Below, one piece after another: positions 17,293-27,141 of a stretch of DNA of 64,000 nucleotides. Made by a program: the position numbers and the translations under genes. The notes beneath the pieces are model-generated. The model did not search any database. It was not told where the DNA came from and worked only from the letters and a program-made list of their open reading frames with translations. Every line of letters starts with the position of its first letter. Position 1 is the stretch's first letter. This DNA comes from Rhodopseudomonas sp. P2A-2r (lineage in GTDB: Bacteria > Pseudomonadota > Alphaproteobacteria > Rhizobiales > Xanthobacteraceae), in assembly GCF_026015985.1 (NCBI RefSeq), contig NZ_CP110389.1:682001-746000 (forward strand). Direction: 5' to 3'.

Positions 17293-19182
17293 ATGACCGA
17301 TTTGCAGCACCCCGACCTCATTCTTCACCAAGGCCTCTTCACGACGCTGGACCGGTCTAATCCCGTCGCCAGCGCGGTGGCAATCAAGGATGGCCGCTTC
17401 ACCAGTGTCGGCCACGACAACGAGATCGTGCCGCTCGCAGGGCCGAACACGAAGATAATAGATCTCAAGGGCCGGCGCGCGCTGCCCGGCCTGATCGACA
17501 ACCATCTGCACATCATCCGCGGCGGGTTGAACTTCAACATGGAGCTACGCTGGGATGGCGTGCGCAGCCTGTCCGATGCGATGAGCATGCTGAAGCGGCA
17601 GGTTGCCGTGACGCCGCCGCCGCAATGGGTGCGTGTCGTCGGTGGTTTCACCGAACACCAGTTCGTCGAAAAGCGGCTGCCGACTATCGAGGAACTGAAC
17701 GCCGTGGCGCCGGACACGCCGGTGTTCCTGCTGCATCTCTACGACCGCGCGCTGCTCAATGGCGCTGCGCTGCGCGCCGTCGGCTATACCCGCGACACGC
17801 CGGCACCGATCGGCGGCGAAATCGTGCGCGATGCCAACGGCAATCCGAACGGCCTGCTGCTGGCCAAGCCAAACGCTGCGATCCTCTACGCGACACTGGC
17901 GAAGGGGCCGAAACTTCCGTTCGACTATCAGGTCAATTCCACGCGCCACTTTATGCGCGAACTGAATCGGCTTGGCGTCACCGGCGCGATCGATGCCGGC
18001 GGCGGCTTCCAGAGTTATCCCGAAGACTACGCCGTCATCCAAAAATTGCATGACGAGGACCAGCTCACCATCCGCCTCGCCTACAACCTGTTCACCCAGA
18101 AGCCGAAGGGCGAAAAGGACGACTTCCTGAACTGGACCAAGACCTCCAAGTACAAGCAGGGGGACGACTACTTCCGCCACAACGGCGCCGGCGAGATGCT
18201 GGTGTTCTCCGCCGCCGACTTCGAGGATTTTCGCCAGCCGCGTCCGGACATGGAGCCGGAGATGGAGGGCGAGCTGGAAGGCGTGGTCCGCATTCTCGCT
18301 GAGAACCGCTGGCCGTGGCGGCTGCATGCTACCTATGACGAGACGATCAGTCGCGCGCTCGACGTGTTCGAACGTGTCAACCAGGACATTCCGCTGGAAG
18401 GCCTGAACTGGTTCTTCGACCATGCAGAAACGATCTCGGACCAGTCCATCGACCGCATCGCCGCACTCGGCGGCGGCATCGCCGTGCAGCATCGCATGGC
18501 CTATCAGGGCGAGTATTTCGTTGAGCGCTACGGCCATGGCGCGGCCGAAGCCACGCCGCCGGTGAAGAAGATGCTCGACAAGGGCGTCAAGGTATCCGCC
18601 GGCACCGATGCCACGCGCGTGGCGTCGTACAATCCGTGGGTGTCGCTGTCCTGGCTGGTCACCGGCCGCACAGTCGGCGGCATGCAGCTTTATCCGCAGC
18701 GTAACTGCCTCGACCGCGAGACCGCGTTGCGGATGTGGACCGAAAACGTTACGTGGTTTTCCAACGAGGAAGGCAAGAAGGGTCGTATCCAGGCCGGGCA
18801 GCTCGCGGATATCGTGGTGCCGGATCGCGATTTCTTCTCCTGTTCGGAAAACGAGATCGCCGACATCAGCGCGCAGCTCACCATCGTCGGCGGCCGCGTC
18901 GTCTACGGGGCCGGTGACTTCAAACGTTTCGACGACAATGCGCCGCCGCCGGCGATGCCGGACTGGTCGCCGGTGCGGACCTTCGGCGGCTACGGCGCCT
19001 GGGCCGAGCCCGACGCCAACAAGCAGCCCGCGCTGGCACGCAAGATGGCGATGAGCTGCGGCTGCGCCAACCAGTGCGGCGTCCATGGCCACGATCACGC
19101 TACGGCATGGTCGAGCAAGCTGCCGATCAGCGACCTTAAGGGCTTCTGGGGCGCGCTGGGTTGCGCTTGCTGGGCGGTCTGA
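17293..19182 (+). CDS. YtcJ-like metal-dependent amidohydrolase
   Basis: Enzyme of 629 residues from ATG 17293 with a clear AGGAG site. The N-terminal beta-sandwich (DLILHQGLFTTLDR, VAIKDGRFTSVGHD) leads into the barrel with the HxH metal motif in LPGLIDNHLHIIRGG. Later barrel ligands are plausible in WRLHATYDETI, WFFDHAETIS and AGTDATRVASYNPW. The C-terminal sandwich (AGQLADIVVPDRDFF) is present. Members hydrolyse C-N bonds of cyclic or N-acyl compounds. The tail is unusual, with Cys and His clusters (MSCGCANQCGVHGHDH, LGCACWAV) that may bind metal. Its stop overlaps the DoxX start. Confidence 0.88.
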   Translation: MTDLQHPDLILHQGLFTTLDRSNPVASAVAIKDGRFTSVGHDNEIVPLAGPNTKIIDLKGRRALPGLIDNHLHIIRGGLNFNMELRWDGVRSLSDAMSMLKRQVAVTPPPQWVRVVGGFTEHQFVEKRLPTIEELNAVAPDTPVFLLHLYDRALLNGAALRAVGYTRDTPAPIGGEIVRDANGNPNGLLLAKPNAAILYATLAKGPKLPFDYQVNSTRHFMRELNRLGVTGAIDAGGGFQSYPEDYAVIQKLHDEDQLTIRLAYNLFTQKPKGEKDDFLNWTKTSKYKQGDDYFRHNGAGEMLVFSAADFEDFRQPRPDMEPEMEGELEGVVRILAENRWPWRLHATYDETISRALDVFERVNQDIPLEGLNWFFDHAETISDQSIDRIAALGGGIAVQHRMAYQGEYFVERYGHGAAEATPPVKKMLDKGVKVSAGTDATRVASYNPWVSLSWLVTGRTVGGMQLYPQRNCLDRETALRMWTENVTWFSNEEGKKGRIQAGQLADIVVPDRDFFSCSENEIADISAQLTIVGGRVVYGAGDFKRFDDNAPPPAMPDWSPVRTFGGYGAWAEPDANKQPALARKMAMSCGCANQCGVHGHDHATAWSSKLPISDLKGFWGALGCACWAV

Positions 19183-19607
19183 TGCTGGCGGATCTCGTTC
19201 GCCCCGTGGCCGGCGCAGCTCTGGTGCGCTGGCTGGCGCTGCTCGCGTTGTGCGCAGCCTATCTGCAGGGCGGGTTGGTGAAGGCGTTCGACTTTCCGGG
19301 CGCGATTGCCGAGATGGAGCACTTTAGCGTTTCGCCCGCCGCGCCGATGGCGGCCGTCACCATCGCGCTTGAACTTGGCGCTTCGCTACTGATCCTCACC
19401 GGCATCTACCGCTGGCTCGGCGCGCTGTCGCTGGCCGGCTTCACGCTGTTCGCTACGTTCCTGGCAAATCGCTTCTGGGAATTCGCGCCGCCCGAACGCT
19501 TCATATCGATGAACGGCTTCTTCGAACATATCGGCCTGTGCGGCGGCTTCCTGCTGGTCGCGTGGTATGACCTCAACGAAGATCATTCCGAAAGGTCATC
19601 CGCATGA
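19182..19607 (+). CDS. DoxX-family membrane protein
   Basis: Protein of 141 residues from ATG 19182, which overlaps the TGA of the amidohydrolase. It has four hydrophobic segments and the DoxX pattern (LCAAYLQGGLVKAFDFPGAIAEM, TIALELGASLLILTGIYRWLGALSL, GFFEHIGLCGGFLLVAWYD). DoxX-like proteins are inner-membrane proteins linked to redox or thiosulphate functions in some organisms. Its role beside an amidohydrolase is unknown. An ATGA overlap connects it to the MFS gene. Confidence 0.85.
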   Translation: MLADLVRPVAGAALVRWLALLALCAAYLQGGLVKAFDFPGAIAEMEHFSVSPAAPMAAVTIALELGASLLILTGIYRWLGALSLAGFTLFATFLANRFWEFAPPERFISMNGFFEHIGLCGGFLLVAWYDLNEDHSERSSA

Positions 19608-21244
19608 GCGAGCCTGTCGCCGCCAAGCAGCCCGGGCCGACCAGCGCCTTCGCGCCGTTCCGCCAGTCCGTGTTCGCGGTCATCTGGGCTGCGACCGTGC
19701 TCGGCAATACCGGTAGCTTCATGCGCGATGTCGCCAGCTCCTGGCTGGTGACCGACCTCTCCGCCTCGCCGGCCGCGGTATCGATGATCCAGGCCGCCGC
19801 CACGCTGCCGATCTTCCTGTTCGCGATTCCCGCCGGGGTGCTGTCCGACATCCTCGACCGCCGCAGATTCCTGATCGGCATCCAGCTGCTGCTCGCGGCT
19901 GTCAGCGCGACGCTGATGGTGCTGTCGCATAGCGGGTTGTTGACGGTCAGCCTGCTGATTGGCCTGACCTTTGTCGGCGGCATCGGCGCAGCGATGGCCG
20001 GGCCGAGCTGGCAGGCGATCGTGCCCGAGCTGGTGCCGAAGAGGGATTTGAAAAGCGCGGTGGCGCTGAACTCTCTCGGCATCAACATTGCCCGCTCGAT
20101 CGGGCCGGCCGCCGGCGGCATTCTGCTCGCGGCCTTTGGCGCGGCCGTCGCCTATAGCGCCGATATTTTCAGCGACCTCGTTGTGATGTGCGCGCTGCTG
20201 TGGTGGCCGCGCGCGCCGGCGGCGAAGGATGTGCTTTCCGAAAAATTCTTCGGCGCCTTTCGCGCCGGCCTGCGCTACACGCGCTCCAGCCGCGAACTGC
20301 ACCTCATCTTGTTCCGCGCCGCGATCTTTTTCGCTTTTGCCAGCGCAGTCTGGGCGTTGTTGCCGCTGGTTGCCAAGAACCTGCTCGGCGGCGATGCGAG
20401 CTTTTATGGCGTGCTGCTCGGCGCGGTCGGCGCCGGGGCGATCGGCGGCGCGCTGACGTTGCCGCGGCTGCGGGCGCGCTTCGATTCCGACAACCTGCTA
20501 CTGATGTCGGCGATCGTCACCGCGCTGGTCATGGCGGTGCTGGCGCTGGCGCCGCCGAAGCCTCTGGCGATCGCCGCGCTGCTGCTGCTCGGCGCGGCCT
20601 GGATCGCCGCGTTGACCACGTTCAGCGGCGCCGCGCAGGCGGTGCTGCCGAACTGGGTGCGCGGCCGTGGCCTTGCGGTCTATCTGATGGTTTTCAACGG
20701 TGCGATGGCTGCCGGCAGCCTCGGCTGGGGCGCGTTGGCCAGCGTGCTGGGGGTGCCGGCCACGTTGCTGGCCAGCGGTTGCGGGCTGGTGATGGTGGCG
20801 CTGCTGCTCCACCGCATCAAGCTGCCCGCCGGCGAGGTCGACCTGACGCCGTCGAACCACTGGCCGGAGCCGCTGACCTCCGAGCCGGTCGAGCATGACC
20901 GTGGCCCGGTGCTTATCCTGGTCGAGTACCGCGTCGCGCGCGGCGACCGCAGCAAGTTCTTCGCCTGCCTGACGCGGCTGTCAGACGCCCGCCGCCGCAA
21001 TGGCGCCTATGGCTGGGGCATTACCGAGGATGCCGCCGATCCCGAGAAGATCGTCGAATGGTTCATGGTCGAATCCTGGGCTGAGCATCTGCGCCAACAT
21101 CACCGCGTCTCCAATGCCGATGCCGACGTGCAGCGCGAGACCGTCCAGTTTCATGTCGGCCAGGAAGGACCCGTGGTCCGCCACTTCCTGACGCTCGATC
21201 TGCAAAATCCCGGGCAAATGCCCGAGCCGCTCCACGAACACTGA
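19604..21244 (+). CDS. MFS exporter (EntS/DUF894-like) with C-terminal ABM-like domain
   Basis: Transporter of 546 residues. Residues 1 to about 415 form an MFS_3-type permease with about twelve hydrophobic helices (FAVIWAATVLGNTGSFM, the loop motif GVLSDILDRRRFLIG between helices 2 and 3, and GPSWQAIVPELVPKRDL). The C-terminal 125 residues are soluble (LILVEYRVARGDRSKFFACL, WGITEDAADPEKIVEWFMVESWAEHLRQH) and resemble a ferredoxin-like antibiotic-biosynthesis-monooxygenase fold. This combination recurs in rhizobial MFS proteins. It likely exports a product or toxic intermediate of the cluster. Confidence 0.86.
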   Translation: MSEPVAAKQPGPTSAFAPFRQSVFAVIWAATVLGNTGSFMRDVASSWLVTDLSASPAAVSMIQAAATLPIFLFAIPAGVLSDILDRRRFLIGIQLLLAAVSATLMVLSHSGLLTVSLLIGLTFVGGIGAAMAGPSWQAIVPELVPKRDLKSAVALNSLGINIARSIGPAAGGILLAAFGAAVAYSADIFSDLVVMCALLWWPRAPAAKDVLSEKFFGAFRAGLRYTRSSRELHLILFRAAIFFAFASAVWALLPLVAKNLLGGDASFYGVLLGAVGAGAIGGALTLPRLRARFDSDNLLLMSAIVTALVMAVLALAPPKPLAIAALLLLGAAWIAALTTFSGAAQAVLPNWVRGRGLAVYLMVFNGAMAAGSLGWGALASVLGVPATLLASGCGLVMVALLLHRIKLPAGEVDLTPSNHWPEPLTSEPVEHDRGPVLILVEYRVARGDRSKFFACLTRLSDARRRNGAYGWGITEDAADPEKIVEWFMVESWAEHLRQHHRVSNADADVQRETVQFHVGQEGPVVRHFLTLDLQNPGQMPEPLHEH

Positions 21245-21257
21245 CAGGAATTCTGCC

Positions 21258-22157
21258 ATGCGCCTGCTTCAACTCACCGCCGCTCTCGCGCTGTTTGCTG
21301 CGTCAGCCACGCCGCAGCCCGGCTGGTCGCGCGATGCTGCGCCGAAGGACTTCGCCGTTGGCGCGCAGTACGACACGACGCACGTTTATGTCGCGCCGGA
21401 CGAGGTCGATAAATTCGTCGAGAGTTTTCTCTCCACCTTTGGTGGCAAGAGCACCAAGCAGGTTGTTGTTACCGTCACGCCGACGCCGAGCAGCACCAGT
21501 TCGCAGCTCCTGCTGACGCCGGCCGGGTCGGTCTCGGTGTTCGGATTCAAGACGCCGATTCCCTATCCTTTCGGCCATGAACGCACCGGCTATCTCGTCA
21601 CCGACCTCGACGCCGCTGTGCGCGCGGCGGAGCGCGCGGGCGCCGCGCTTCTGGTGAAAACGTTTCCGGATCCGATCGGACGCGACGCAATTGTGCAATG
21701 GCCCGGCGGCATCAACATGCAACTGTACTGGCACACGGCCAAGCCGTCCTATGATGCTCTGCAGACCATTCCCGAAAATCGCGTCTATGTTCCCGCAGGG
21801 CGCGCATCGGATTTCGTGAAGAGCTTTGTCCGATTTTCGAAAGGCACCGTCGTGTCGGATAATGCCAAGGCCCCGGGCATCGAGATCGGCCGGCCGAACG
21901 ACTCCTACCGTCGCATTCGCATCACGTCAAAATTCGGGGCTATGACCGTGCTGGTCACGGATGGTGTCCTCCCATATCCCTACGGTCATGAGACCACGGG
22001 CTACGAGGTTCCTAACCTGGATGACACGCTGACAAAGGCGAAGTCTGCCGGCGCGGCTTTGCTGGTCGATCCCTATGTCGCTGACGCGCGCCGTTCGGCT
22101 GTCGTGAAATTTCCGGGCGGCTATGTCGCCGAAATCCATTCCGCTGCGGGAAAGTAG
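21258..22157 (+). CDS. Secreted VOC/glyoxalase-like protein with two repeats
   Basis: Protein of 299 residues with a signal peptide (MRLLQLTAALALFAASATPQPGWSRD). The mature part has two similar halves: PIPYPFGHERTGYLVTDLDAAVRAAERAGAALLV and VLPYPYGHETTGYEVPNLDDTLTKAKSAGAALLV, each ending in a strand with Gly-Gly (QWPGGINMQLYW, KFPGGYVAEIH). This is the pairing expected of the vicinal-oxygen-chelate fold. It would be periplasmic. It lies 13 bp after the MFS gene and directly before the porin. Confidence 0.8.
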   Translation: MRLLQLTAALALFAASATPQPGWSRDAAPKDFAVGAQYDTTHVYVAPDEVDKFVESFLSTFGGKSTKQVVVTVTPTPSSTSSQLLLTPAGSVSVFGFKTPIPYPFGHERTGYLVTDLDAAVRAAERAGAALLVKTFPDPIGRDAIVQWPGGINMQLYWHTAKPSYDALQTIPENRVYVPAGRASDFVKSFVRFSKGTVVSDNAKAPGIEIGRPNDSYRRIRITSKFGAMTVLVTDGVLPYPYGHETTGYEVPNLDDTLTKAKSAGAALLVDPYVADARRSAVVKFPGGYVAEIHSAAGK

Positions 22158-22161
22158 CGCC

Positions 22162-23556
22162 GTGGCGAAGGGCGTGACATGGATGTTGCTCGCGGCGGTC
22201 GCGTCTGCCGGCCTTGCGAATCCCGTCCATGCGGCTGACGCCGAGCGTCCGAAGATCATGTCGAACCGCTGGCAGGAAGACTGGTCGGTGCTCGCCAATC
22301 CGGCGCTGCGAGCGCAGCCGCTCGACGAACTGAAATACATCCCGTTCTATGTCACCGATCCGAAAAGCTACGTGTCACTCGGTGCCACGTTGCGCGAGCG
22401 CTTCGAGACCAACACCGCGCCGGGTTTTGGGATGGGGAAGACGCCCGGCGATACCTGGCTTATCCAGCGGCTGCAGGTCCATGCCGACATCCGGCCGAAC
22501 GACAGCTGGCAGTTTTTCGTCCAGCTCGAGGACGCCCGCGCCTTCGACAAGGCAGACATCTCCCCGGCCGACCAGAACCCGCTCGACCTCTGCCTTGCCT
22601 TTGTCGCTTATACCGCCGCGCTGGGCGACGGCACTTTCAAGGCGCGCGTTGGCCGTCAGGATTTTGCCTTCGATCTGCAGCGCTTCGTCTCGTCGCGAGA
22701 TGGGCCGAATGTGCGGCAATCCTTCGACGCGCTATGGGCCGACTGGGAAACCGGGCTATGGCGCTTCATCGGATTCGTCAGCCAACCGGTGCAATATCGC
22801 TTCGCAGATGTGTTCGACGATTACTCCAGTGATGCCTTCCGTTTCAGCACGCTGCGCGTCGAGCGCAAGGTGCTCGGCAACAACGAGCTGTCTGGCTATT
22901 ACTCGCTCTATCAGCGCAGGACGGCGCAGTATCTCGACGCGTCCGGCGAAGAGACTCGGCACATTTTCGACGTCCGCTTCGCCGGCGCGATGAACGGATT
23001 CGACTGGGATCTCGAGGCGATGGGGCAGACTGGCGAGGTCGGCGCCAAGGAGATTGGCGCCTGGGCGCTTGGCGGCCGCACCGGTTACACGCTGTCGAAC
23101 GTCGCGTGGACGCCGCGCCTCGGGCTGCAGGCGGATGCGGGCTCCGGCGACAAGCATCCCGGCGACGGCCTGCTCGGCACTTTCAATCCGCTATTTCCCA
23201 ATGGCTATTATTTCTCGCTGGGCGGCTACACCAGCTACGCCAATCTGATCCACCTCAAGCCGACGCTGACCGTGAAGCCCGCCGACCGGCTGACGGTCAC
23301 CGCTGGCGTCGGTTTCCAGTGGCGGCAGACGGTGGCCGATGCCGTCTATGTCCAGCCCAACATTGCGGTTGCCGGCACCGCCGGTAGAGGCGATCGCTGG
23401 ACCGGGATGTATTCGCAGCTTCGCGTCGACTACGCCTTCAATGCCAACCTCACCGGCGCATTGGAAGCCGTGCACTATGCCGTCGGCGACACCATCCGCG
23501 ACGCGGGCGGGCACGACAGCAACTATCTCGGCCTCGAGCTGAAATATGGCTGGTAG
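22162..23556 (+). CDS. Alginate-export type outer-membrane porin
   Basis: About 464 residues from GTG 22162, just after the preceding stop; an ATG at 22123 inside the previous gene is less likely. A signal peptide (VTWMLLAAVASAGLANPVHA) is followed by DPKSYVSLGATLRERFE, typical of the Alginate_exp family. Alternating aromatic strand segments follow (WQFFVQLEDARAF, FKARVGRQDFAFDLQRFVS, YSLYQRRTAQYL) and an aromatic C terminus (LGLELKYGW), as in beta-barrels. It would form an outer-membrane channel for an organic substrate, a plausible uptake route for the catabolic clusters around it. Confidence 0.88.
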   Translation: MAKGVTWMLLAAVASAGLANPVHAADAERPKIMSNRWQEDWSVLANPALRAQPLDELKYIPFYVTDPKSYVSLGATLRERFETNTAPGFGMGKTPGDTWLIQRLQVHADIRPNDSWQFFVQLEDARAFDKADISPADQNPLDLCLAFVAYTAALGDGTFKARVGRQDFAFDLQRFVSSRDGPNVRQSFDALWADWETGLWRFIGFVSQPVQYRFADVFDDYSSDAFRFSTLRVERKVLGNNELSGYYSLYQRRTAQYLDASGEETRHIFDVRFAGAMNGFDWDLEAMGQTGEVGAKEIGAWALGGRTGYTLSNVAWTPRLGLQADAGSGDKHPGDGLLGTFNPLFPNGYYFSLGGYTSYANLIHLKPTLTVKPADRLTVTAGVGFQWRQTVADAVYVQPNIAVAGTAGRGDRWTGMYSQLRVDYAFNANLTGALEAVHYAVGDTIRDAGGHDSNYLGLELKYGW

Positions 23557-23631
23557 TGCCGAGGTGGCATTGTGCCGATCCCGCACAGTGTGCCCTACTG
23601 AGCTCCGATAGGGAGAATTCGAAGGGCGTCC

Positions 23632-24933
23632 GTGACAAAACCGAGAACAACGGCAGCCGGCATCATCGTGCTGGCGCTGTGCGCGGCCTATGCCGTGGCC
23701 TTCATCGACCGGGCGCTGATCGGCGTCGCCGGGGCGCCAATCAAGCACGACTTCGGGCTCAGCGACACGCAGTTCGGCCTGATGCACGGCATGGCCTTCG
23801 TCGCGTTGTACTGCCTTTGCGGAATCCCGATGGGATGGATCGCGGACTGTGTCGACCGGCGGCTGATGATTGCGGCCGCGCTGCTGTTCTGGTCCGTCAT
23901 GACCGCCATCTGCGGTCTTGCGGGTTCGTTTTCGCAATTCTTCATGGCGCGGATCGGTGTCGGTCTTGGCGAGGCCGTCCTTGTTCCCGCCGGCATGTCG
24001 CTGCTGTCCAGCGTCGTTTCCCGACACAGGATGGCCAGATCCGTTGCCATCTTCCTGATGGGAGCCGCGCTCGGTAGTTCAATCGCACTTCTCGGCGGCG
24101 GCTTTCTGCTCAATCACTTCAGTGCGGCCAATCCGCTGCAAGGTCAGTATGAGCCCTGGCAGTTGCTGTTCCTGATTGCCTGCGTGCCGGGCCTGGTCCT
24201 CGCCGTCGTCTTCGCGCTGATTCGCGAGCCGCCTCGCATTCGATCCGAGGCCGATCCCGCGCGTTTCTCGTCCAGCGTTGTGGACGCACTGAGCCATCTC
24301 GGGCAATTCAAGAAGGCTTACGGATTTCTGACGGCCGCGACGGCTTGCAGCGTTTTGCTGGCGCAAGCGCAGGCGGCGTGGGTGCCGCTGCTCTATGTCC
24401 GGAAGTTCGGCCTGTCCGCTGGGGACAGCGCGATCTGGCTGGGAATCATGTTCGTGATCTCCGCCCCGATCGGACAATGGGTGGGAGGTCTGCTGATCGA
24501 TTGGCTGTACGCGAGGAAGGTCCCGGCACCATCGAACGTCGTTTTGGCGTCGTGCGCGATCGCCGCCATCCTTCCGGCTTATGTGTTCTGTTCAAGCGAC
24601 CAATTGTGGACGTCCCGGGCGGCCTACGTCCTGTTCAATTTCCTGGTGTTCGCAGCAACGCCGGCGGGCCTCACGGGCTGGCAGCAATTGACGCCAAAAC
24701 GCATGGCCGGATTGACCATCGCGATCCTGGTGTCAGTAGTAACGTTGGTCGGTGTGGATATCGGGCCGGCATTGGTCGGCTGGCTGATTGACAGGGTGTT
24801 CCAAAGCGAAGCGGCTATCGGCTACGCGCTGTTCCTCGTCATCGCTGTTACGGCGGTACTGTGCTGCGCGTTCTCGATCAGTGGGCGAAAAGCCTATTCG
24901 GAAGCCCTCGCGCGCGATCTTCAGGAGACCTGA
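23632..24933 (+). CDS. MFS transporter
   Basis: Permease of 433 residues from GTG 23632. It has about twelve hydrophobic helices and the helix 2-3 loop motif in GIPMGWIADCVDRRLMI. The first helix contains AAYAVAFIDRALIGVAGAPIKHDFGLSDTQFGLMHG, common to organic acid and sugar-acid transporters of the ACS or spinster type. RIGVGLGEAVLVPAGMSLL is the usual helix 4-5 region. It follows the porin by 75 bp and probably imports the substrate that the porin admits. Its 3' end overlaps the convergent AraC gene by 13 bp. Confidence 0.9.
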   Translation: MTKPRTTAAGIIVLALCAAYAVAFIDRALIGVAGAPIKHDFGLSDTQFGLMHGMAFVALYCLCGIPMGWIADCVDRRLMIAAALLFWSVMTAICGLAGSFSQFFMARIGVGLGEAVLVPAGMSLLSSVVSRHRMARSVAIFLMGAALGSSIALLGGGFLLNHFSAANPLQGQYEPWQLLFLIACVPGLVLAVVFALIREPPRIRSEADPARFSSSVVDALSHLGQFKKAYGFLTAATACSVLLAQAQAAWVPLLYVRKFGLSAGDSAIWLGIMFVISAPIGQWVGGLLIDWLYARKVPAPSNVVLASCAIAAILPAYVFCSSDQLWTSRAAYVLFNFLVFAATPAGLTGWQQLTPKRMAGLTIAILVSVVTLVGVDIGPALVGWLIDRVFQSEAAIGYALFLVIAVTAVLCCAFSISGRKAYSEALARDLQET

Positions 24934-25889
24934 TGCGTGCTTTGCCAGGAGGAATTGCCGGGCGGCACGTTGTGGGTGCGCCGCCATGCGGCAGGGCTGT
25001 TTCCAAAATGCCGCGTGAAATGCCGCGTCAAATGGCTCTGATCGGCGAAGCCGCAAATCAGCGCAATCTCGGCGATCGCCAGCGATGATTCCAGCAGCAT
25101 CGCGCTGGCCTTCTGCAGCCGGTGCGCCTGCAGCCATTTGTACGGCGTCAGGCCCGTCGTGCGTGCGAATGCGCCGATGAAATAACCGCGCGACTGGCCA
25201 CACAGCTTTGCGACATCGGCGAGCGATATGTCTCCAGACAGATGAGCGGCAAGGCATTCTTTGGCCCGGCGCTCCTGCGTCAGCGACAGGCGCGCCCGGT
25301 TTGTGCGTAGCCGACCTGGCAGCAGATCTCCATAACGACCGGCCAGATGCGCGAGAACGGCGGTGGAAACGTGATCGGTGAACAATGCCGAGAACTCGTG
25401 CGGATTCTCGAAAGCGGGCAACATCGCCTGCACGAGGCTTGTGATGACCGGATCCTGCACGCCCGGCTGACAGGTGAGGTTCCTGACACGTCCGCCCGAC
25501 TCACTCGCAAATTCGTTGAGCACACCGCGCGGGATGTGAAACGCGACCGATTCGTGCTCGCAAGCGATCCTGGCGGAATACTCCGCTTCGAGATTCACGA
25601 TGCGCATCGAATTGGCTGCGTAAGGCTGCGCCAGCACGCGCTTGCCGCGGCTCCATAACTCATGATGCTTGAGTTCGGTGAGATAGACCGCCGCGATGAA
25701 CGTGTCTTCGGCGGGGACGCGCGGCGTCATGCCGATGCTGTCCGGGCCGCAGGTGATCCGCGCGATGCCTATCTGCGATTTCTGCGCCGTGCGCGCCACG
25801 ATGAGCGGCGCGTTGGTGAGCCCCAGACTGTGAGGGATCGAGTCCCCGAACCTCCGCCGCGCATTCGTCACCTGCGCCACTCCCGTCAT
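24921..25889 (-). CDS. AraC-family transcriptional regulator
   Basis: Regulator of about 322 residues from ATG 25889 (MTGVAQVTNARRRFGDSIPHSLGL); the frame is open further to 26009 but that part is basic and not family-like. The C-terminal domain has two HTH motifs: LADVAKLCGQSRGYFIGAFARTTGLTPYKWLQAHRLQKA and IAEIALICGFADQSHLTRHFTRHFGNSPAAWRR. The N-terminal part is the ligand-binding domain. It faces away from the dehalogenase-like hydrolase, with 333 bp between the two starts, a layout common for a regulator controlling a divergent catabolic operon. Confidence 0.9.
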   Translation of the reverse strand: MTGVAQVTNARRRFGDSIPHSLGLTNAPLIVARTAQKSQIGIARITCGPDSIGMTPRVPAEDTFIAAVYLTELKHHELWSRGKRVLAQPYAANSMRIVNLEAEYSARIACEHESVAFHIPRGVLNEFASESGGRVRNLTCQPGVQDPVITSLVQAMLPAFENPHEFSALFTDHVSTAVLAHLAGRYGDLLPGRLRTNRARLSLTQERRAKECLAAHLSGDISLADVAKLCGQSRGYFIGAFARTTGLTPYKWLQAHRLQKASAMLLESSLAIAEIALICGFADQSHLTRHFTRHFGNSPAAWRRTHNVPPGNSSWQSTHQVS

Positions 25890-26222
25890 TGGGCCTGCAA
25901 TGTATTTCTTATCACTAGGCGCGCGCGCGGACCGGCGGAAGACCCATATCGGCATTCCTGTAATGCGGAGGCGCACGAATCCATGTCCGCGATCCGTCGA
26001 AGCCGTCAACGGCGGGTATCAATCGGTATTACGCCGATCGCGCAGAGACTGAACGTGACGCTCACCAATGAGTGTCGGATCACGACGCCGCATCCGGCGG
26101 TAGCCGTACTATTGTTCAAGACCCGGATCTCCGTTCGCGGACATGATCCGGCATAGTTGGAACTTGCTCAATCGACGTGGACTAGGGCGTGCGCACCCGT
26201 TCGGGTATTCACGGAGTTTGTA

Positions 26223-27086
26223 ATGACAACCATCAAGCGACATACGGTTCACGCCAACGGCATCAGGCAGCATTTTCTCGAGGCGGGTAGCGGGCCGCCT
26301 GTCTTGTTGCTGCACGGTTTCCCCGAGACCAGCTTTGCATGGCGCCATCAAATTCCGGTGCTGGCAGAAAAGTATCATGTCATCGCGCCAGATCTGCGCG
26401 GCTATGGCGAGACCGACAAGCCGGCATCCGGCTATGACAAGCGCAACATGGCGCTCGACACGGTCGAGCTGATCAAGGCACTGGGGCTGGGCAGGATCGC
26501 GCTGGTCGGCCACGACCGCGGCGCCCGCGTCGCGACGCGTCTCACCAAGGACCATCCGGCGCTGGTGGATCGTCTGGTGGTGATGGACAACGTGCCCACC
26601 CGCGTCGTCGCGCGCGAGATGAGCCCGAAGCTTGCGAAGGCATACTGGTTCTTCTTCTTTCATCTGGTGCCGGACCTGCCGGAAAGCCTGATCCGCGATC
26701 GCGAGGATCTGTGGCTGCGGCACTTCTTCTCCGACTGGTGCTACGATCCGCTGACCATCTCCGGCCACGACTTCGACACCTACGTCCAGGCCTATCGCAG
26801 GCCCGGCGCGGTGCGTGGCGCGATGGCGGATTATCGGGCCAATGCCGAGGATGTCGCGCAAGACCAGGTCGATGCCGACGTGAAAATCGCGTGTCCTGTG
26901 CTGTCATTGTGGGGCGCCGACTTCGAAGCCGTAGGCCGAATGTTCGATATGGCGGAAGTCTGGAGCGAGATGGCATCAAATCTGCGCGCCGAAGCGATCG
27001 AGCAGTGCGGCCATCTTCCGCACGAGGAGCAGCCCGATCGCGTCAACAGGCTGCTGCTTGAGTTTCTCGAGGGCTGGAACGGATAA
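26223..27086 (+). CDS. Alpha/beta hydrolase, fluoroacetate/haloacetate dehalogenase-like
   Basis: Enzyme of 287 residues from ATG 26223. The oxyanion motif is LLLHGFPETSFAWRHQ, the nucleophile Asp is in LVGHDRGARVATRL (an Asp where esterases have Ser), and the catalytic His is in EQCGHLPHEEQPD. GHDRGAR and PDLRGYGETDKP are typical of fluoroacetate dehalogenases and epoxide hydrolases. The enzyme would attack a carbon-halogen bond or an epoxide in the cytoplasm. It precedes the IorAB-type genes and is divergent from AraC. The exact substrate cannot be told from sequence. Confidence 0.88.
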   Translation: MTTIKRHTVHANGIRQHFLEAGSGPPVLLLHGFPETSFAWRHQIPVLAEKYHVIAPDLRGYGETDKPASGYDKRNMALDTVELIKALGLGRIALVGHDRGARVATRLTKDHPALVDRLVVMDNVPTRVVAREMSPKLAKAYWFFFFHLVPDLPESLIRDREDLWLRHFFSDWCYDPLTISGHDFDTYVQAYRRPGAVRGAMADYRANAEDVAQDQVDADVKIACPVLSLWGADFEAVGRMFDMAEVWSEMASNLRAEAIEQCGHLPHEEQPDRVNRLLLEFLEGWNG

Positions 27087-27141
27087 AGCAAGCTGGCCCC
27101 CATTTCATGCCTGATGGTCCACTGACGAGACGAGGTTTCAC